Source of the DNA: Alistipes sp.
GTDB lineage: Bacteria; Bacteroidota; Bacteroidia; Bacteroidales; Rikenellaceae
NCBI GenBank assembly: GCA_017560305.1
Contig: JAFYOF010000150.1
Coordinates: forward strand, 1 to 18,455
DNA length: 18,455 nt
Reading direction: 5' to 3'
The position numbers and the translations under genes are program-made. How positions within the stretch are numbered: position 1 is the stretch's first letter; every line of letters starts with the position of its first letter. Shown in pieces: positions 6,945 to 14,451 of this stretch. The notes beneath the pieces were generated by a model, which was given only the letters and a program-made list of their open reading frames with translations, did not search any database and was not told where the DNA came from.

Positions 6945-7550
6945 TTAGAAGAAGTAGCCTACGCCGAGCTGGAAGTTGCTGATGCGGTTTGTGCCGCCCG
7001 CTGGGAAGCCCAACACCTCCGCCTTCTTGAACTCGCCGTTGTAACGAGCCGTGATGACTATCTTCCAGATGTTCGCCTCCAAGCCGAGAGCGTAACCGAG
7101 GATAGGACTGTTCCAGTTCCACGCCGATGAAACGCCTTCAACGAAGTCGGCAGCATTCTCTGCCACGCCGTTGACATCCTCCATCACGCAGAAGCGAGGA
7201 CCCACCTGCACCTTCAACATCTTCGTAAGGTCGTAGCCCACCATCACAGGAATCTCAATCTGATTGACCTTCATATAGCCATCAATAGCATTCTCGATGT
7301 TGAACTTATAGTGCGAGAACACCGCCTCGGGCTGGATGCTGAACTTCTTTGGAAGCTCGATATCTACTGCTGCGCCCGCAAACCAACCTGCGTTGGAACT
7401 GAGGCTGAAATCGGTGATGTTAGCCAACTTGACCTCGTTTGCCTGATAGCCCAAACCAGCCTTCAAACCCAAGTGAATCTTGTCGCGCAAACCCGCTGAT
7501 GCGTATGTCGTCACGAACAACATAGCAACGATTAATGCAATCTTTTTCAT
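6945..7550 (-). CDS. Outer-membrane beta-barrel protein, PorT-like
   Basis: This protein of 201 residues has a signal peptide (MKKIALIVAMLFVTTYASA, cleavage before GLRDK), then alternating beta-strand pattern with GLKAGLGYQ near the start and a C-terminal aromatic end (FQLGVGYFF), as in small eight-strand barrels of the PorT/OMP_b-brl family. The frame is open further upstream, but the ATG at 7548-7550 is chosen because the signal peptide begins there. It lies 22 bases after the ligase gene and is probably last in the operon. Such proteins are abundant in Bacteroidetes and their roles are mostly unknown; a link to the wall-ligase genes rests on position only. Confidence 0.82.
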   Translation of the reverse strand: MKKIALIVAMLFVTTYASAGLRDKIHLGLKAGLGYQANEVKLANITDFSLSSNAGWFAGAAVDIELPKKFSIQPEAVFSHYKFNIENAIDGYMKVNQIEIPVMVGYDLTKMLKVQVGPRFCVMEDVNGVAENAADFVEGVSSAWNWNSPILGYALGLEANIWKIVITARYNGEFKKAEVLGFPAGGTNRISNFQLGVGYFF

Positions 7551-7572
7551 ATTATCCCTCAATTTAAATTGT

Positions 7573-8799
7573 TTACAACTTGCCACCCATTGCTCCCTTG
7601 GCACCTGCGCCCGAGAGTGAGTAGTTGAAAATGTTCTCCTTGTAGCTTGTGGTCTTGAACGACGAGTCGCGCTTGCGCTGGAAGGCAATCTCGATGAGTC
7701 GCTCGGTGAGCTCCGTAAAGCTTACGCCCGTAGCCTCCCACAAGTAGAATGAGAGTGAGCCTGGGATGGTGTTAATCTCGTTCACATATACATTGCCGTT
7801 TGCCTCGTCAATCATAAAGTCGATGCGCGCCACACCATCACACGCCAACGCCTTGAAGGTCTCAACGGCTGTTGTGCGGATGTGTGCAGTAACCTCCTCT
7901 GGCAACTGCGCTGGAATCTCTCTCACGGTTGAGTGCATACCGCGAGACTCCTTTACGCCACCTTTCGCACCACCCTTTGTTGCGCCACCGCCCAGATACT
8001 TGTCTGCGTAGCTCAAAATCTCGCCGCTGCGGATAGGTGCCTCGCATACCGACGCCTCGCACTCGTAGTAGTTACCCAACACAGAGCAGTTGATCTCCTT
8101 GAGTTTCTCAACGAGGTGCTCCACGATGATGCGCTTTGAGTAGCTGACAGCGTTCTCGATAGCCTCCACCAACTCCTCACGGTTGTGGACCGATGTGATA
8201 CCCACGCTTGAGCCCGAGTCGGCTGGCTTCACAATCATAGGGTAGCCGAGCTGCTTCTCCACACGCTCCACCACCGCCTCCTGACGGTCAAACCACTCCT
8301 TGTCGCTGAACCACGCATAGTCAATCACAGCGATGCCGTTTGCGGCAAGAATCATCTTCATCGTAATCTTGTCCATTCCGTTTGCTGACGCCAGAACATT
8401 GCAACCAGCATAAGGGATACCTGTCATCTCGATAGTGCCCTGGAATGAGCCATCCTCGCAGTTTGTGCCGTGCAGCGCAGGGATGATTACATCAATCTTC
8501 GCCACGATGTCGCTGCCGAACAGAGGCTTGTTCACCTTGTATAGGTTGTTGTCGCCGTATGTTGGGCGCAGATATACCTCGGTGCAGCTCTTGTAGAGCG
8601 ACTCCATATTCTTGTAGTTGGCGCTTGTGCGCAAGGCGTCGCCAGTGTACCAGCGACCCTCCTTTGATATGTAGATTGGTGTGATGTCGTACTTCTCGGT
8701 GTTGATGGCCTCCATAGTCTGGATTGCGGTGAGTACCGAAATCTCGTTCTCCACCGAGCGGCCGCCAAAGATTACTCCAATGTTGATTTTACTTTTCAT
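7573..8799 (-). CDS. D-Ala-D-Ala ligase-family ATP-grasp enzyme, long form
   Basis: The 408-residue protein belongs to the Ddl family, which joins two D-amino acids (normally D-alanine) using ATP. Visible motifs are FGGRSVENEIS (11-21), ALHGTNCEDGSFQG (108-121), the ATP-grasp segment YPMIVKPADSGSSVG (186-200), DGVARIDF (321-328) and the metal/phosphate loop NEINTIPGSL (340-349). SYADKY (263-268) sits where the omega loop of D-Ala-D-Ala ligases carries its conserved Tyr/Lys; no VanA-like His loop is evident, so depsipeptide synthesis is not indicated. The protein is clearly longer than common Ddl enzymes because of a Gly/Lys-rich insert (269-283) and a C-terminal tail of about 35 residues ending in another Gly/Lys run. 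These features resemble a subgroup I associate with clostridia. It lies 23 bases after the Mur ligase gene. Whether it is the cell's only Ddl cannot be told. Confidence 0.88.
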   Translation of the reverse strand: MKSKINIGVIFGGRSVENEISVLTAIQTMEAINTEKYDITPIYISKEGRWYTGDALRTSANYKNMESLYKSCTEVYLRPTYGDNNLYKVNKPLFGSDIVAKIDVIIPALHGTNCEDGSFQGTIEMTGIPYAGCNVLASANGMDKITMKMILAANGIAVIDYAWFSDKEWFDRQEAVVERVEKQLGYPMIVKPADSGSSVGITSVHNREELVEAIENAVSYSKRIIVEHLVEKLKEINCSVLGNYYECEASVCEAPIRSGEILSYADKYLGGGATKGGAKGGVKESRGMHSTVREIPAQLPEEVTAHIRTTAVETFKALACDGVARIDFMIDEANGNVYVNEINTIPGSLSFYLWEATGVSFTELTERLIEIAFQRKRDSSFKTTSYKENIFNYSLSGAGAKGAMGGKL

Positions 8800-8822
8800 C
8801 GTATTTTATGTTTGTTGATTTC

Positions 8823-10379
8823 CTACTTAAATGAGTCGGGCAGGTCGTTCTCATAGAGAATCACATCGCCCGCGCGCATCATCTGCGCAAGTGTTGCCGA
8901 CGCCTCGGCAAATGAGTCAGCAAGGATGGTCTGCTCCGCTGGGAACTCCGTATCCTTCAAGCCTGTCTCAATAGCCTCGCGGTTGGTGCGGTTTACCACG
9001 ATTGCGATGTCGCACGCCGCCGCAATGTCACGACCCAGCTCGCGGTTGAGTTCCGCCTGACGCACGCCCAGCTCCACAAAGCCAGGGGTCACAACGATTC
9101 TTCGTGCCCCCGCAGGTCGGGTGAAGTGGTGCAACACCTCCAGCGCCATCTTCGCACCCGTAGGGTTTGAGTTGTAGGCGTCGTCAATTATCGTGATGCC
9201 GCCCGCCGTGCGCTTTACGCTGAGGCGGTGCTCAATCTGCTCAATTTGTCGCATAGCGCGCTTCTGCTGCGCCTCGCTCACGCCCAGGCGGTCAGCCACC
9301 GCCACCGCCGCCAGAAGGTTGAGGATGTTGCCTCGACCCGCAAGATGGGTGGTGTAGCCCTCGCGCACATCGCCACGATAGTCGATGTCGAATGTGGTCT
9401 CTGCAGGGGTGTAGCGGATGTTCACCGCGCGGTAGTCGGCGTCGTGATACTTCACGCCATAGCCCACCAGCGAAGCCTTGTGGTCAATAGGCTTTGCCGA
9501 GATATGCTCCGAGTCCATATTTGCTACCGCCAGACCCTTCTCGGGCAGGGCGTCAATGAGTTCAAACTTCGTGCGGCGCACATTATCCACCGAGAGGAAT
9601 GTCTCAAGGTGCATCTCGCCCACAGCAGTCACAATACCAATCTCGGGGTGCACCAGGTCGCAAATCTCCTTGATGTCGCCCAGCTGCTTTGCGCCCATCT
9701 CGACGATAAATACCTGATGATGAGGCTTCAGGTGCTCTCTCACGGTGCGGATAACGCCCAGCGTTGTGTTGAAATTACCTGGGGTCATCAGAACATTATA
9801 CTTTTCCGAGAGTATGCGATAGAGGTAGTGCTTCGTAGATGTCTTGCCGAAGCTGCCCGTAACGCCGATAATCTTCAGGTCGGGCATCGAGCGCAGAATG
9901 CGCTTCGCGTCGTTGTAGTACCAACGGCTGATTGCAGCTTCCAAAGGTTTATTAACAAAGTTCGCTAATAGCATCACCACGGGCAGAGCAAGGATAGCCA
10001 CCGCCACCGCTGGGGCAAATCTAGGAATGAACAGGAGTGCCACCGCAACGATAGCCGCGGTCAGTATCGCCGCCGAGGCAATCATTCTCCACACACGCAT
10101 AGTGTAGACCAATGGCTTCTTATACACGGTGCGGAACTCATTCCACGCGATGATGAGCATCACCGCCGCCTTTGGCAACCAATCCATCTGGAATGTCACT
10201 GCGCAGAGCAGGGCGAAGATGGCAATCGCCACCGAGCGGAGGTGCTTGTTTCCGCCACGCCACCAGCGCGCATAACGCTCCACGCGGTAGGAGTTGTGCT
10301 GGAACATATGAATGTCGTAGCGCACAACCGCCGCCCACAGAGCCGCATATCCAATCCAAAATATAATGTTGTGTAACAT
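8823..10379 (-). CDS. Membrane-anchored MurF-like ligase
   Basis: This 518-residue protein has an N-terminal membrane region with about five hydrophobic segments (roughly 3-20, 46-64, 68-80, 98-118 and 121-140). The central and C-terminal domains of a Mur ligase follow: P-loop GVTGSFGKTST (172-182), NFNTTLGV (202-209), EMGA (227-230), His257, and DDAYNSNP (399-406), the last characteristic of MurF. MurF adds D-Ala-D-Ala to UDP-MurNAc-tripeptide, but its usual N-terminal domain that binds the UDP substrate is absent and the membrane region takes its place. The acceptor is therefore probably lipid-linked or membrane-embedded (inference); MurT, which acts on lipid II without that domain, is a precedent. 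It begins two bases after the hydrolase stop, so coupled translation is likely. Automatic annotation would probably call it murF. Confidence 0.87.
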   Translation of the reverse strand: MLHNIIFWIGYAALWAAVVRYDIHMFQHNSYRVERYARWWRGGNKHLRSVAIAIFALLCAVTFQMDWLPKAAVMLIIAWNEFRTVYKKPLVYTMRVWRMIASAAILTAAIVAVALLFIPRFAPAVAVAILALPVVMLLANFVNKPLEAAISRWYYNDAKRILRSMPDLKIIGVTGSFGKTSTKHYLYRILSEKYNVLMTPGNFNTTLGVIRTVREHLKPHHQVFIVEMGAKQLGDIKEICDLVHPEIGIVTAVGEMHLETFLSVDNVRRTKFELIDALPEKGLAVANMDSEHISAKPIDHKASLVGYGVKYHDADYRAVNIRYTPAETTFDIDYRGDVREGYTTHLAGRGNILNLLAAVAVADRLGVSEAQQKRAMRQIEQIEHRLSVKRTAGGITIIDDAYNSNPTGAKMALEVLHHFTRPAGARRIVVTPGFVELGVRQAELNRELGRDIAAACDIAIVVNRTNREAIETGLKDTEFPAEQTILADSFAEASATLAQMMRAGDVILYENDLPDSFK

Positions 10380-10381
10380 CT

Positions 10382-11158
10382 TTATCTCTTGTTAATCTCT
10401 TTACTTAAAAAACTCTCCACCACGCGCAGGAACAACGGCGTGTTCTCCAAAAACGAGTAGTGACCCGCACCCGCCACAGTCACCAGGCCTGCATCGGGAA
10501 TGAGTTTCTCCATTCGCTTCGCATCGGCGAGTGGTGTTGCTGTGTCGTTCTCGCCCCAGAAGAGTAGGGTGGGGGCAGAAATCTTCGGCATAAGGTGACA
10601 CAAATCCTCGTTCACGACCTTCGACAATACGGCACGCATCTTTGGCGAAGATGAGTTGTAGTCTGCCGAGCCAGCCTTGGCGCGACGCTTCTCTATGAGC
10701 TTCTGCGCGCGCTCCTTGCCCAAAAAGAGGTTGGCGAGGTGCTTGAAGAGTTTGAAGGTGTAGACCTTGCGGTAGTAGTTGAGGCTTCTGCGTGGCTTCA
10801 CTCCAGCCGCATCCACCAACATTACTTTGCGCGTCTTGTTGCGTGAGGCGTAGACAATCGACACTCTGCCGCCGAACGAGTGACCAACTAAAATTGGGTT
10901 CTCCACGCCCTCTGCCTTTGCCAGCGCCTCCACCGAGCGGGTATACTCCTCGACGCCCCACACTGCGGGTGGCTCCTCGCTTGTGCCGAAGCCCGCAAAG
11001 TCGACATTTATCACGCGAAAACGCTCCTCCAGAAATGGCACGATACTCTTCCAGATCGCGGTTGAGCAGCCCCAGCCGTGAAGCAGAAAGAGTGGTTGCC
11101 CCTCACCCGAGATGGTGTAGTGCAACTTGATGCCTTCGTATGTGAAACACTTATCCAT
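10382..11158 (-). CDS. Alpha/beta-fold hydrolase
   Basis: The 258-residue protein has a complete alpha/beta hydrolase catalytic set: oxyanion-hole segment HGWG (27-30), nucleophile Ser94 in GHSFGGR, Asp205 in WGENDTATPL and His233 in GAGHYSF. The family cleaves esters, amides, thioesters or C-C bonds; the substrate is unknown. No signal peptide is present. The frame stays open upstream to a TTG at 11191, but the ATG at 11156-11158 gives the usual N-terminus (MDKCFTYEGIKLHY) and is preferred. It is first in a tight cluster with the membrane Mur ligase (gap of two bases) and the Ddl-type ligase, which suggests that it trims or releases the same product. A cap-like basic stretch (RRSLNYYRKVYTFKLFKHL) lies after the nucleophile. 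Confidence 0.88.
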   Translation of the reverse strand: MDKCFTYEGIKLHYTISGEGQPLFLLHGWGCSTAIWKSIVPFLEERFRVINVDFAGFGTSEEPPAVWGVEEYTRSVEALAKAEGVENPILVGHSFGGRVSIVYASRNKTRKVMLVDAAGVKPRRSLNYYRKVYTFKLFKHLANLFLGKERAQKLIEKRRAKAGSADYNSSSPKMRAVLSKVVNEDLCHLMPKISAPTLLFWGENDTATPLADAKRMEKLIPDAGLVTVAGAGHYSFLENTPLFLRVVESFLSKEINKR

Positions 11159-11167
11159 AATATGCGA

Positions 11168-11191
11168 CAAATTTAACTCTTTTTTTGTCAA
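11168..11191 (-). promoter_or_regulatory. Possible promoter of the hydrolase-ligase cluster
   Basis: On the minus strand TAAATTTG (11175 to 11168) fits TAnnTTTG exactly, and a TTG (11191 to 11189) lies upstream. The spacing of 13 bases is well below the usual 19-21, and the transcript would start only a few bases before the ATG. It is listed because the cluster follows a terminator and needs a start signal. Confidence 0.3.
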
Positions 11192-11210
11192 TGTAGTGCC
11201 CTATGGAGCA

Positions 11211-11241
11211 TAAAAAAGCAGACTCCCGAAAGAATCTGCTT
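11211..11241 (-). terminator. Terminator of the aromatic operon, UUCG tetraloop
   Basis: On the minus strand AAGCAGA (11241 to 11235) pairs with TCTGCTT (11222 to 11216), followed inward by four more pairs including G-T, around a TTCG loop. Six T (11217 to 11212) follow. It lies just after the stop of the DAHP synthase/chorismate mutase gene and cleanly ends that operon. Confidence 0.85.
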
Positions 11242-11260
11242 ATTCTATTGTTTTTCTTGC

Positions 11261-12334
11261 CTATTTCGAGTTCATAATCTCGTTCTGGCGGTTGATACTC
11301 TCCAGGTGGATAGCCTCAAGGACTGAACGGACAAACTCCTCGCTGAGGCCCATACCGCGCGTCATCGAGAGCATACGGCGGCAGATGTCCTCCCAGCGGT
11401 TGCTCTGCAAGATAGCCACATTGTTAGCCTTCTTGATGCGGCCAATCTTCTCGGCGGTCTGCATACGCTGACTCAAGAGGTCGAAAATCTCGGAGTCAAT
11501 CTGGTCAATCTGCTCGCGGCAGAGTTTCAACTCGTCGTTGAACTCAGGGTCGTTGGCTGTCTTGGCACGCCACATCACATTGTCAATCATAGTGATGCAG
11601 TCCTGTGGTGTGAGCTGCTGCGAAGCATCACTCCAGGCCTTGTCTGGCTCGATGTGGCTCTCAATCATCAAACCATCGAAGCAGAGGTCGGCAGCCTGCT
11701 GAGAGATGCCGTGCAACAATGGACGGCAACCGCAGATGTGCGATGGGTCGCAAATCATCATCATCTCTGGGAAGCGGCTGCGCATCTCAAAGAGCATATG
11801 CCACATAGGCGGGTTGCGGTACTTGCTGTGACCGAAGTACGAGAAGCCGCGGTGGATAAGACCGATGTTCTCCTCCTTCACACCCTCCTTGATGAAGCGC
11901 TTCACTGCGCCCTCCCAAAGGTTGATGTCTGGAGTCATCGGGTTCTTGATCAATACGGTGATATCCTCGTTGCCGTGAAGGCTCTCGGCAATCTCCTGAA
12001 TGGCGAATGGCGACACGGTAGTGCGTGCACCAATCCACAGAATGTCAACGCCGTGCTTCAGGGCAATCTCCACATGCGTGCGGTTGGCAACCTCTACGGC
12101 GATAGGCAAGCCAGTAGCCTGCTTCACCTCGTTCAACCACTCCAGGCCAATCTCGCCAATGCCCTCGAAAGTGCCTGGCTTTGTGCGTGGTTTCCAGATA
12201 CCTGCACGGATTACATCTACTCTGCCCGATTTTGCGAGCTGCATTGCTGTCTCTACTGTCTGCTCGCGGGTCTCAGCGCTACAGGGACCCGCTATGATGA
12301 GGGGGCGTTTTGCCCCGAGTTTGAAGTTTCCCAT
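11261..12334 (-). CDS. Bifunctional DAHP synthase / chorismate mutase
   Basis: The 357-residue protein combines two steps of aromatic amino acid synthesis. The first roughly 260 residues form a DAHP synthase that condenses phosphoenolpyruvate with erythrose 4-phosphate: GPCSAE (16-21), RAGIWKPRTKPGTFEG (43-58), IGARTT, IHRGFS and CDPSHICG are visible. The last roughly 95 residues form an AroQ-type chorismate mutase (ELKLCREQIDQIDSEIFDLL, then AEKIGRIKK and the segment with NRWEDICRRML), which turns chorismate into prephenate. This fusion is common in Bacteroidetes, and the mutase domain may also act as a feedback-sensing domain. It is the last gene of the operon, 34 bases after prephenate dehydrogenase, and is followed by a terminator. 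It thus supplies both the entry step and the branch step. Confidence 0.94.
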   Translation of the reverse strand: MGNFKLGAKRPLIIAGPCSAETREQTVETAMQLAKSGRVDVIRAGIWKPRTKPGTFEGIGEIGLEWLNEVKQATGLPIAVEVANRTHVEIALKHGVDILWIGARTTVSPFAIQEIAESLHGNEDITVLIKNPMTPDINLWEGAVKRFIKEGVKEENIGLIHRGFSYFGHSKYRNPPMWHMLFEMRSRFPEMMMICDPSHICGCRPLLHGISQQAADLCFDGLMIESHIEPDKAWSDASQQLTPQDCITMIDNVMWRAKTANDPEFNDELKLCREQIDQIDSEIFDLLSQRMQTAEKIGRIKKANNVAILQSNRWEDICRRMLSMTRGMGLSEEFVRSVLEAIHLESINRQNEIMNSK

Positions 12335-12368
12335 TTTAACCTAACTGTTTTTGGGACACTATGTCCCG

Positions 12369-13214
12369 TTATTTCAATATGTTGCGGATGGTGTTGGCGC
12401 GCTGCATAGCCTCCACGAGTCCCTCTCTGTCGTCGCGCTCAATCATACGACGCAGAATCTGCAACTGGTGGATATGCTCGCGCAGTACATCCAGAACATT
12501 GTATTTGTTCTCTAAAAAGATTGGAGCCCAAGTCTGTGGACGGCTCTTTGCCAGACGAACCGTGCTCTCGAAACCTCCGCCCGCAAGGTCGAAGATATGC
12601 TCCTCCTCTCTCTCCTTCTCCAATACGGTCAGCGCCAAGGCGAAGGATGTGATGTGTGAGATGTGTGACACATAGGCGCAGTGTAAGTCCTGCTCCTCGG
12701 CACTCATATACTTTATCGGCATCCCGAGTGTCGAGTAAATATGCTCGACAACCTTGAGTGCATCCTCTGAAGATGACTCTCTCTCGCAGATGACCACCGT
12801 GCGATGCTTGAACGCGCCGTGCTCGGCAGCGTCGGGACCGCTGTGCTCGGTACCCCACATAGGGTGGGTGGCTACCAGACGACCGCGGTTGGGGTGCATA
12901 GCTGTCATCTCACAGAGCTCCTGCTTTGTGGAACCCATATCCATCAGAATCTGGTCGGGGCGGATGCGGTTGAGAATCTTCACAGCCAATGTAGGGATGG
13001 TATCCACAGGCGTAGCGAGGACTATAAGGTCACTCTCGGCGAGCGCCTCATCCATTGTCACGATGCGGTCAACCAGACCCAGCTCAAGGGCGCGGCGAGC
13101 ACTCTTTTCCGAGTGCTCGATGCCCAAGATATTCTCGCACAAGCCGTTGTCACGAAGGCTCAAACCCATTGAGCCACCGATAAGACCAAGACCTATGATG
13201 GTTGCTGTTTTCAT
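12369..13214 (-). CDS. tyrA: Prephenate dehydrogenase
   Basis: This 281-residue enzyme oxidatively decarboxylates prephenate to 4-hydroxyphenylpyruvate, the tyrosine precursor. The Rossmann motif GLGLIGGS (8-15) with Glu33 at the end of the second strand suggests NAD rather than NADP. ATPVDTIP, ATHPMWGTEHSGP and the helix CAYVSHISHITSFALA carry the usual catalytic and binding residues. The C-terminal helical region is typical, and no separate ACT domain is present. It starts eight bases after the aminotransferase stop in the aromatic operon. Cytosolic. Confidence 0.93.
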   Translation of the reverse strand: MKTATIIGLGLIGGSMGLSLRDNGLCENILGIEHSEKSARRALELGLVDRIVTMDEALAESDLIVLATPVDTIPTLAVKILNRIRPDQILMDMGSTKQELCEMTAMHPNRGRLVATHPMWGTEHSGPDAAEHGAFKHRTVVICERESSSEDALKVVEHIYSTLGMPIKYMSAEEQDLHCAYVSHISHITSFALALTVLEKEREEEHIFDLAGGGFESTVRLAKSRPQTWAPIFLENKYNVLDVLREHIHQLQILRRMIERDDREGLVEAMQRANTIRNILK

Positions 13215-13222
13215 CGGCTTGA

Positions 13223-14401
13223 TTACTTTACGAAACGACTCTTTGCGCGCTCTGCAGCCTCAGCCAAACGGTCAGCAGGCATACAGAGTGAGATGCGGAT
13301 GTACTTTGTACCCTCCGAGCCGAAGATACCGCCAGGAGTTACGAATACATCGCACTCGTTCAACACCTTGTCAGAGAATGCGAAGCAGTCGCCATCGAAA
13401 TCCTTTGGCATAGCAGCCCACACGAACAGACCAGCCTGACCCTTCACATAGTCGCAGCCGAGTGCATCGAGGAGTGCGTAGCCGTGAGCCTCGCGCTCGT
13501 AGTATGTCTTGTTGAGCTCGCCAAACCACTCCATATCGAGTGCCAAAGCCTCGGCAGCAGCAGCCTGAACTGGGTAGAACATACCAGAGTCCATATTTGA
13601 CTTGAAGCGGAGGATGTCGCTCAGGATATCAGCACGACCTGCTACAACGCCTACTCGCCAGCCTGCCATTGAGTGACCCTTACTTGTTGAGTTCATCTCG
13701 ATAGCCACATCCCAAGCGCCTGGGATTGAGAGGATTGAGAGCTGGAGGTTGTTGCGCACGAAGCTGTAAGGGTTGTCGTGAACGAGCAAAATGTTGTGCT
13801 TGCCTGCGAACTCAACCAACTTCTCGAACAACTCAACGGTTGGATGAGTACCAGTTGGCATATTTGGGTAGTTCACGAACATCAACTTAACCTTGCTCAA
13901 GTCCTCCTTCTCGATCTCCTCGAAGTTAGGGTAGAAGCCGTTCTCGGCGTTGAGGCGGTACTCCAATACATCGCCACCTGCCAAAGTCACAGCAGCGCGG
14001 TAAGTAGGGTAGCCTGGGTTTGGTACCAACACCTTGTCACCCTCATCGAGGAACGCCATACAGATGTGAACGATACCCTCCTTTGAGCCGAGCAATGGCA
14101 ATACCTCGCTCTTTGGGTCGAGCTTTACATTGTACCACTTCTCGTACCAGTCGGCGTAAGCCTTGCGCAAAAGCTCGCTACCGTTGTAAGGCTGATAAGC
14201 GTGTACATCAGGGCGCTGAGCCTCCTTTGCCAAGCGGTCGATTACTGCCTGTGCTGGTGGCATATCAGGGCTACCGATACCGAGTGAGATGATGTCGCGA
14301 CCTGCCTTGCGGAGCTCTGCGATTTCACGATTCTTCTTTGAAAAGTAATACTCCTTGATGCTGTCCATTCTGTGCGAAGGAGTGATTGTTACCTTTGCCA
14401 T
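13223..14401 (-). CDS. Aminotransferase of the Phe/Tyr operon
   Basis: This is a 392-residue PLP-dependent class I/II aminotransferase. NYPNMPTG (177-184), Asp209 in LVHDNPYSF and the PLP lysine Lys241 in STSKGHSMAGWRVG are present, and LGIGSPDMPP and LGSKEGIVH resemble the LL-diaminopimelate/aspartate aminotransferase group. Its place between prephenate dehydratase and prephenate dehydrogenase suggests that it aminates phenylpyruvate and 4-hydroxyphenylpyruvate to phenylalanine and tyrosine; that specificity is inferred from context. It starts 50 bases after the pheA stop, in a T-rich gap. Confidence 0.92.
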   Translation of the reverse strand: MAKVTITPSHRMDSIKEYYFSKKNREIAELRKAGRDIISLGIGSPDMPPAQAVIDRLAKEAQRPDVHAYQPYNGSELLRKAYADWYEKWYNVKLDPKSEVLPLLGSKEGIVHICMAFLDEGDKVLVPNPGYPTYRAAVTLAGGDVLEYRLNAENGFYPNFEEIEKEDLSKVKLMFVNYPNMPTGTHPTVELFEKLVEFAGKHNILLVHDNPYSFVRNNLQLSILSIPGAWDVAIEMNSTSKGHSMAGWRVGVVAGRADILSDILRFKSNMDSGMFYPVQAAAAEALALDMEWFGELNKTYYEREAHGYALLDALGCDYVKGQAGLFVWAAMPKDFDGDCFAFSDKVLNECDVFVTPGGIFGSEGTKYIRISLCMPADRLAEAAERAKSRFVK

Positions 14402-14451
14402 AGTTTTGTTTTTAGTTTTAGTTAATATTTTTATTAGTCTTCGTTTTCCTG

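Noticed and set aside
7551..7688. N-terminal extension of the beta-barrel protein overlapping the ligase gene
   Set aside because: The extension is Arg/Ser/Thr-rich shadow sequence of the ligase gene. The signal peptide begins at the ATG at 7550.
7573..8799. Vancomycin-resistance type D-Ala-D-Lac ligase (VanA group)
   Set aside because: The omega loop carries SYADKY, as in D-Ala-D-Ala ligases. No vanH or vanX partner is present, and the neighbours are a Mur ligase and a hydrolase.
9228..9968. Long + strand open frame across the membrane Mur ligase gene
   Set aside because: It has no recognisable domain and an odd His/Leu/Val composition. The Mur ligase on the minus strand has clear P-loop and MurF motifs.
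11159..11191. An 11-residue N-terminal extension of the alpha/beta hydrolase from a TTG start
   Set aside because: It uses a TTG codon and overlaps a possible promoter. The ATG at 11158 gives the usual start of the fold.
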